NCBI GenBank assembly: GCA_038731975.1
Contig: JAVYQJ010000004.1
Span: 1 to 64,000 of the forward strand
DNA from: Thermofilaceae archaeon
Lineage (GTDB): Archaea; Thermoproteota; Thermoprotei; Thermofilales; Thermofilaceae
Reading direction: 5' to 3'
DNA: 64,000 nt
A program made the position numbers and the translations under genes. Below, in pieces: positions 59,792 through 64,000 of the stretch (position 1 is the stretch's first letter; each line of letters opens with the position of its first letter). The notes beneath the pieces are model-generated. The model was not told the origin of the DNA. It did not search any database and saw only the letters and a program-made list of their open reading frames with translations.

Positions 59792-62700
59792 TTAGCGTTG
59801 CTGGGGTTTCTCGAGAAGCAGGGTTTTGATCTCGAATGGTTTGAAGCTCAGTCTTACGCTGGTACCCTTGCCTACCGGCTTGGGGTCCTCCTCGAGAAGG
59901 TTGGTCTCGTAAACGTCAAAGTGGTAGGGGAGCCTCAGTGCTACCTCGCGTCCCCTCCCCTCCACCTCGTACAGCCTGACAACGATGCCGTTGCCAGCCT
60001 CATTCAGCTTCACAGCCTCTACGATGATGCCGGGGCCGACCTCGAGGGCGCTCGCCGATGCAGGGAGGCTGCCTCCCTCCGCTTTCTTCTCCACCGGCCT
60101 GAGCCCAGCCCAAACCTCGTAAGCCCTCTCGTAGACCCTCCCAGCCTTGTAGTCTCCCGCGTGCGGGTAGAGGTAGTAGACGATCTCGTGGCGGCCGAGG
60201 TCCGACCACGGGTTCGGGTGTATTGGGGATTTGAGGAGGCTTAACCCAACCCTCGACCCCTTAACGCTGTAGCCGTGCCTCGTGGGAGCGATGATCGCCA
60301 CGCCGCGCTCTCCGTCGGATAGGTCCATCCAGCGGAGGGCGGGAACCTCGTACTTGGCCTCGTCCCAGCGATCCTTCGGGATCGTCCTCCTTTCGACAAC
60401 GCCGAAGGGCACTTCGAAGTGCGCGACTTCGCTCTTCACGCTGAACTCGAACCACGCCTTCAACAGGTAGCTCTTCTCTTGCCAGTTGATTGTCGTGCGG
60501 AACTCGATGAACCTCAAGCCCTTGTACAGCGTGACCCTCTGCCTAACGGTGGAGTTCCTAAAGCGGAGCTCGTACTCCACGGCTGCCGCAACGGGCCCGC
60601 TCATCACGATCCTCGGCTCCTGGGAAACCAGGGGGGCGTGGCCGGGAGACTCTATCGTCGACCTGTCAACGTCCCACGCGTCAAAGTTGCCGGGCTTGTC
60701 AGGGTGAGCTCGAAGCAGGTTGCTGGGAGCTGCGAGGAGCTCGGTGCCCAGCTGCTTATCGTAGAGCGAAAGGATGCTGCCGTCGCTACCCACCACCAGC
60801 CTGAGTAGCTCGTTCTCGAGGACGACGGTATCTCCTTCCACGCGAGCGGACGCTCCCCGCTCGACCGCGGCTCTGCCTCCCGGCAGGAGGGCTACGTAGC
60901 CCATGGCTGGGACCTCGACGAGCGCGAGGAGCTTTCCATCGACATCCTGAGCCTCCACAACCCTCCCGTCCGGGTAGGTGTAGCCGGCACCTGGCAGCTC
61001 GACAGGGAGCTTAACGGGCCAGGGCAGCGGGTTGAAGACGACGACGCTGCCCTTTGGCGCGTTTACGACGCCCGCCACGGCTTCCAGCGACCTGGCCGTG
61101 ATCGCTCCGAGAAGGGTTATCGCGTCCTCCATGTCCCTGTAGGCCTCCACATAGGCCTCGTAGTTCGCGGAGCCTGGGAGCACGTCGTGGAACTGGCAGC
61201 GCAGGATCCGCTCCCAAGCTTCCTTTATCTCGCGAGCCGGGTAGGCGGACAACCCCAGCAGGTGGGCGGCCGTTGCCGCCAGCTCAGCCCAGCGGGCTTC
61301 ACTCTCTGCCTTCGCCATCAGCTCCTTCATCCTTGCATTGGTCGTGTAAACGCCCCTGTGGAACTCGTTGTAGATCTCGCCCCTCCAGCGTGGCAGCTTG
61401 TCCTTCACCTTCAGCAGCTCGGACACGTAGTCGGCCTCGCTGGGCGCTTCAACGGGCTCGGGAAGCCCCGGCAGGTTGCGCAGGTGCTTCAGCCTCTCCA
61501 GCATGAGGAAGGTCGGCCCTCCCCCTCCGTCGCCGAAACCGTAGGCGTGTACGGCTGGTGCAACGTCCTTCTGCTTGTACCTCTCCCACAGACCCGCCAG
61601 CTCGCTGGAGGTTAGCGCGCCGTTGTAGGTGGCTACGATGATGTGCGCTACGACCTCGCTGCCGTCAAGGCCCTCCCAGATGAACGCGTGGTAGGGGAAC
61701 TCGTTCGTGTCGTTCCACATCACCTTGTGGGTGACGAAGACTTCAATCCCCGCCTTCCTCATCAGCTGCGGCAGCTGAGCCGTGAACCCGAAGGTGTCGG
61801 GAAGCCAACCTATCCTGCTCTTCATACCGAACTTCTCCATGAAGTAGCGCTGCCCGTAGAGGAACTGCCTGGCGAGCGACTCACCTGTCACAAGCTGAGT
61901 GTCCGACTCGACCCACATGCCCCCGATCGGCAGCCAGAGCCCCTCCTTGACAAGCCTCTTGACCTCCTCAAACAGCTTCGGCGCCTGCTCCTCGAGCCAC
62001 TTGTAGTTCTGAGCCCCGCTCTGGACGTAGGTGAAGCGGTAGCCGAGTTTAGCGAGGCCGACGACAGTGGAGAACGTCCTTACGACCTTCCTTCTCGTCT
62101 CGCTGAAGGGCCACAGCCAGGCCGTGTCGATGTGCGCGTGACCGAACAGGTACACCTTCCCAACTGGTTGCCCGCGGGGGAGCGCGGCCTTCACCCTCTC
62201 GATAGTCTCGAGAACCTCTTTGATGCTCGGCCTGGGAGTGTCGGGCAGCTCGATTCTCGCGACGCTGGGACCGTAGACGTTGGCCACGTACGCGAGATCC
62301 CAGCGCAAGCCTCTGTACTCCGGCGACCCCTCCGGCAGGATGTGCCCGTAAAGCAGCCGCTGGAGGGTGTAGAGCTGGAGCACGCTGGGCGTAATCTCGA
62401 TTTCAGCCGCAGCCTTCGCCAAGTGCTGCATTAGCTCAGGGTTGCGTCGGGCTAAGCTCATCGCGTCGAGCAGGGCGAGGGAGAGGTGGAACCCCTCCCA
62501 CAGCACAGCCGCCAGCGTGGAACCAGCGAACGCGAAGAAGTGGGGGCTCTCGCCAAAAAGCCTGCGGGGGGTAGCCTCCAACCTGACCGCACGATTCCCG
62601 GGCTCGAGCACAGCGATCTTGTGCTGCTCATCCACACCCTGGTACGGCTCCCCGTCAACCAGCAGAAGCCCGTTCCCGCTGATGTCAAGCCTCAAAAGCC

Positions 62701-62902
62701 ACTTCGCGCCTTCATGCTTCGGAAGGTTGAAGCGGTTCTCGAAGACCTGGACGTCATCAGGTCGCGCCTCGGTCAGGAAGGGTAGCTTAACCCTTTGACC
62801 GTTTCTAACCCACTCGTCCACGAAACGGGAGTCGATTATCGTTGAGGCGAGAAGGTCGAAGAAACGCCGGTCAACCTCCTGTGGCGTAAGCTTTACTGCC
62901 AC
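59792..62902 (-). CDS. GH38 alpha-mannosidase
   Basis: This 1036-residue protein has the full GH38 architecture. An N-terminal beta-rich domain (about 1-240) precedes the catalytic (alpha/beta)7 barrel with FGHAHIDTAWLWPFSETRRK (His257 and Asp259 bind zinc), WLPIGGMWVESDTQLVTGESL and IGWLPDTFGFTAQLPQLM (Asp369, expected nucleophile), GFGDGGGGPTFLMLERL, and a three-helix bundle near residue 590. C-terminal beta domains end in LRLPYHFDVYETNLLEEDP. It resembles archaeal and bacterial cytosolic alpha-mannosidases; no signal peptide is present. The GTG start at 62902 follows a TATA-like gttaataac on the reverse strand. Substrates would be alpha-mannosides such as N-glycan or glycolipid fragments. 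Confidence 0.93.
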   Translation of the reverse strand: MAVKLTPQEVDRRFFDLLASTIIDSRFVDEWVRNGQRVKLPFLTEARPDDVQVFENRFNLPKHEGAKWLLRLDISGNGLLLVDGEPYQGVDEQHKIAVLEPGNRAVRLEATPRRLFGESPHFFAFAGSTLAAVLWEGFHLSLALLDAMSLARRNPELMQHLAKAAAEIEITPSVLQLYTLQRLLYGHILPEGSPEYRGLRWDLAYVANVYGPSVARIELPDTPRPSIKEVLETIERVKAALPRGQPVGKVYLFGHAHIDTAWLWPFSETRRKVVRTFSTVVGLAKLGYRFTYVQSGAQNYKWLEEQAPKLFEEVKRLVKEGLWLPIGGMWVESDTQLVTGESLARQFLYGQRYFMEKFGMKSRIGWLPDTFGFTAQLPQLMRKAGIEVFVTHKVMWNDTNEFPYHAFIWEGLDGSEVVAHIIVATYNGALTSSELAGLWERYKQKDVAPAVHAYGFGDGGGGPTFLMLERLKHLRNLPGLPEPVEAPSEADYVSELLKVKDKLPRWRGEIYNEFHRGVYTTNARMKELMAKAESEARWAELAATAAHLLGLSAYPAREIKEAWERILRCQFHDVLPGSANYEAYVEAYRDMEDAITLLGAITARSLEAVAGVVNAPKGSVVVFNPLPWPVKLPVELPGAGYTYPDGRVVEAQDVDGKLLALVEVPAMGYVALLPGGRAAVERGASARVEGDTVVLENELLRLVVGSDGSILSLYDKQLGTELLAAPSNLLRAHPDKPGNFDAWDVDRSTIESPGHAPLVSQEPRIVMSGPVAAAVEYELRFRNSTVRQRVTLYKGLRFIEFRTTINWQEKSYLLKAWFEFSVKSEVAHFEVPFGVVERRTIPKDRWDEAKYEVPALRWMDLSDGERGVAIIAPTRHGYSVKGSRVGLSLLKSPIHPNPWSDLGRHEIVYYLYPHAGDYKAGRVYERAYEVWAGLRPVEKKAEGGSLPASASALEVGPGIIVEAVKLNEAGNGIVVRLYEVEGRGREVALRLPYHFDVYETNLLEEDPKPVGKGTSVRLSFKPFEIKTLLLEKPQQR

Positions 62903-62974
62903 GATCCCATCCCTCGAAACAGCCGTTATTAACCCTTACCTCACAACCTCAGCCTCTTGAAGCCCCTCCCACAC

Positions 62975-64000
62975 TTAGAGGGTGGGGATCTTCTCCTCAG
63001 GTGGCGGAGACCAGCTCTTCGTGAGGGCTGCTAGCCTCCTGAGAGCTGAAGGGTTCTTCACCTTGCGCGTCAGCTCACCGAGGATTGTGAGCAGCTCGTC
63101 GTACGTCTTCCTGTCCACGGGGAAGGGGATGCCGTCCTTCCCGCCGACAGCGTAGGCGAACTTGAAGGGGTCGGGTGGGTGCGTGACGGGATCCCTCCAG
63201 CTGGGAGGGGTCTCGTAGACGAGCTCGGCGACGAGGGCCAAGGCTCTGATCGTGCTCGGGCCTAAACCCCTCACGCCGAGCAGCATCTCGTAGTTGCGCA
63301 CGTCAAGCTCCCTGGCGGCCAGCAACGACCTCCTGTTGACGGAGATGCCGCCGAGCCTGCTGTAGCGCTTGAGCAGCTCCCTAGCCTTCTCCGGCCTGTA
63401 GGGCTCGTAGCTGACCAGCGGTGTTACGCCGCGCGCGACCGCTAGAGCCTGCTTAACCAGCCCCTCCACTTTCCTCGGATCCTCCTTCGCCAGGTCGACC
63501 AGGAGCCTCTGGTGCTGCGCTAAGTTGGCGTCAACGGTGTTGAGAGCGAGACCCGCGACTCCGCTGACTCCGCTGTGCGGTGTTTCAACGAAGCTGTGTA
63601 GTGACTCGGAGAACCAGTGGTAGCGGCGGGCGAGCCTGGCTTGCGGGTTCATGCCCTGCTGCACGACAGCCCACCTACCCTCAGCGTCCACGAAGAAGGC
63701 GTGGTGGTACAGCTGGTAGCCGGCCTGCAGGGCCGCACTATCAACCTTCGCGACCAAGTAGGATGCTTCAACGAGCCTCTCAGCGTCCAGATCTAGCCTC
63801 GACGCGATGCTACGCAGCTCCTCGGGCGTTTTCAAGCTGGCATCGCCCTTACCCCCAGCGGCGTAAACCCCCAGCTCAACCCTGGAGAGCGCATCCTTCA
63901 GCACGGCGGTGGTCACGGTGGTAGAGCCCGATGAATCCCAGTCCATCCCAATCAAGTTGTTCAACGCCTGAAACCAGACGGGGTCGGCGACCCTCTCGAG
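62975..64000 (-). CDS. DUF763 family protein, N-terminus beyond window end
   Basis: The frame is open to the right edge. Its first visible codons read ERVADPVWFQALNNLIGMDW, followed by DSSGSTTVTTAVLKDALSR and VYAAGGKGDASLKTPEEL, the conserved DUF763 core. A helix-hairpin-helix-like LLGVRGLGPSTIRALALVAELV occurs near the middle. Typical members are about 370-400 residues, so some 40-60 residues lie outside the window. DUF763 is widely conserved in archaea and a few thermophilic bacteria, with unknown function; a nucleic-acid role is suggested only by the HhH-like motif. A TTG at 63964 is not the true start. Confidence 0.87.
   Translation of the reverse strand, partial: LERVADPVWFQALNNLIGMDWDSSGSTTVTTAVLKDALSRVELGVYAAGGKGDASLKTPEELRSIASRLDLDAERLVEASYLVAKVDSAALQAGYQLYHHAFFVDAEGRWAVVQQGMNPQARLARRYHWFSESLHSFVETPHSGVSGVAGLALNTVDANLAQHQRLLVDLAKEDPRKVEGLVKQALAVARGVTPLVSYEPYRPEKARELLKRYSRLGGISVNRRSLLAARELDVRNYEMLLGVRGLGPSTIRALALVAELVYETPPSWRDPVTHPPDPFKFAYAVGGKDGIPFPVDRKTYDELLTILGELTRKVKNPSALRRLAALTKSWSPPPEEKIPTL

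Noticed and set aside
1-64000. CRISPR arrays, insertion sequences and a replication origin
   Set aside because: No regularly spaced direct repeats, transposase motifs, terminal inverted repeats or Cdc6/origin-box pattern were noticed on either strand.

Overview
The window looks like a hyperthermophilic crenarchaeal (Thermoproteota) chromosome. Genes are packed on both strands with short gaps and G+C is mostly around 60%. Many genes have a TATA-like box about 25 bases upstream of the start codon, as expected for leaderless archaeal transcripts. A tRNA-Pro gene has an archaeal intron and an encoded CCA. Family content (DUF763, PaREP1-like, three VapBC pairs, HEPN/MNT proteins, an asparaginyl-tRNA-synthetase-related protein) fits a Thermofilum- or Thermoproteus-like lineage. 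The exact genus is my inference.

Region by region. 1-6.2 kb: an AbrB-type protein cut by the window edge, a VapBC pair, a URO-D-like protein, a very divergent sliding-clamp (PCNA)-like protein followed by a HEPN-MNT pair, and a nitroreductase. 6.3-14.9 kb: HAD phosphatase, PIG-L deacetylase, aminotransferase facing an ornithine-cyclodeaminase-like gene, a second VapBC, a DUF4143 ATPase with inverted repeats in its promoter, an AEC transporter and an asparagine-synthetase-like protein. 14.9-17.9 kb: larC diverging from larB-larE, the maturation set for the nickel-pincer cofactor of lactate racemase. 18.8-19.9 kb: an AT-rich island with a DGC-domain gene between two broken genes.

19.9-25.9 kb is the most striking part. 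It holds an AmiE-like serine hydrolase, a BadF/NagK-type sugar kinase, MurQ (MurNAc-6-phosphate etherase), a NamZ-type (DUF1343, GH171) exo-N-acetylmuramidase, a PIG-L deacetylase and a GNAT protein. Together they make a nearly complete bacterial-type MurNAc salvage route in an archaeon that should have no peptidoglycan. MurQ releases D-lactate, which makes the nearby lar genes suggestive.

26-34 kb: two fucose-isomerase-family genes, an ECF S-component, an ankyrin-repeat/ABC-permease fusion, a zinc-ribbon membrane protein and an ABC ATPase. 34-44.6 kb, lower in G+C: a frameshifted FAD oxidoreductase, and two OPT-like membrane proteins flanking a 1483-residue fusion of a degenerate M28-peptidase-like domain to an FtsX-type permease. 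44.8-50 kb: DegT aminotransferase, secreted beta-helix protein, GATase1-like protein and a GHL10-type glycoside hydrolase. 50-56.7 kb: VapBC with palindromic promoter repeats, PaREP1-like, DUF711, DUF362, HAD, a single-chain HEPN-MNT fusion and tRNA-Pro(GGG). 56.8-64 kb: APC and MFS transporters, a GH38 alpha-mannosidase and DUF763, cut by the window end.

Overall the segment combines scavenging of sugars and cell-wall material with many small toxin-antitoxin modules. All functions are read from sequence motifs by eye; no database search was run.
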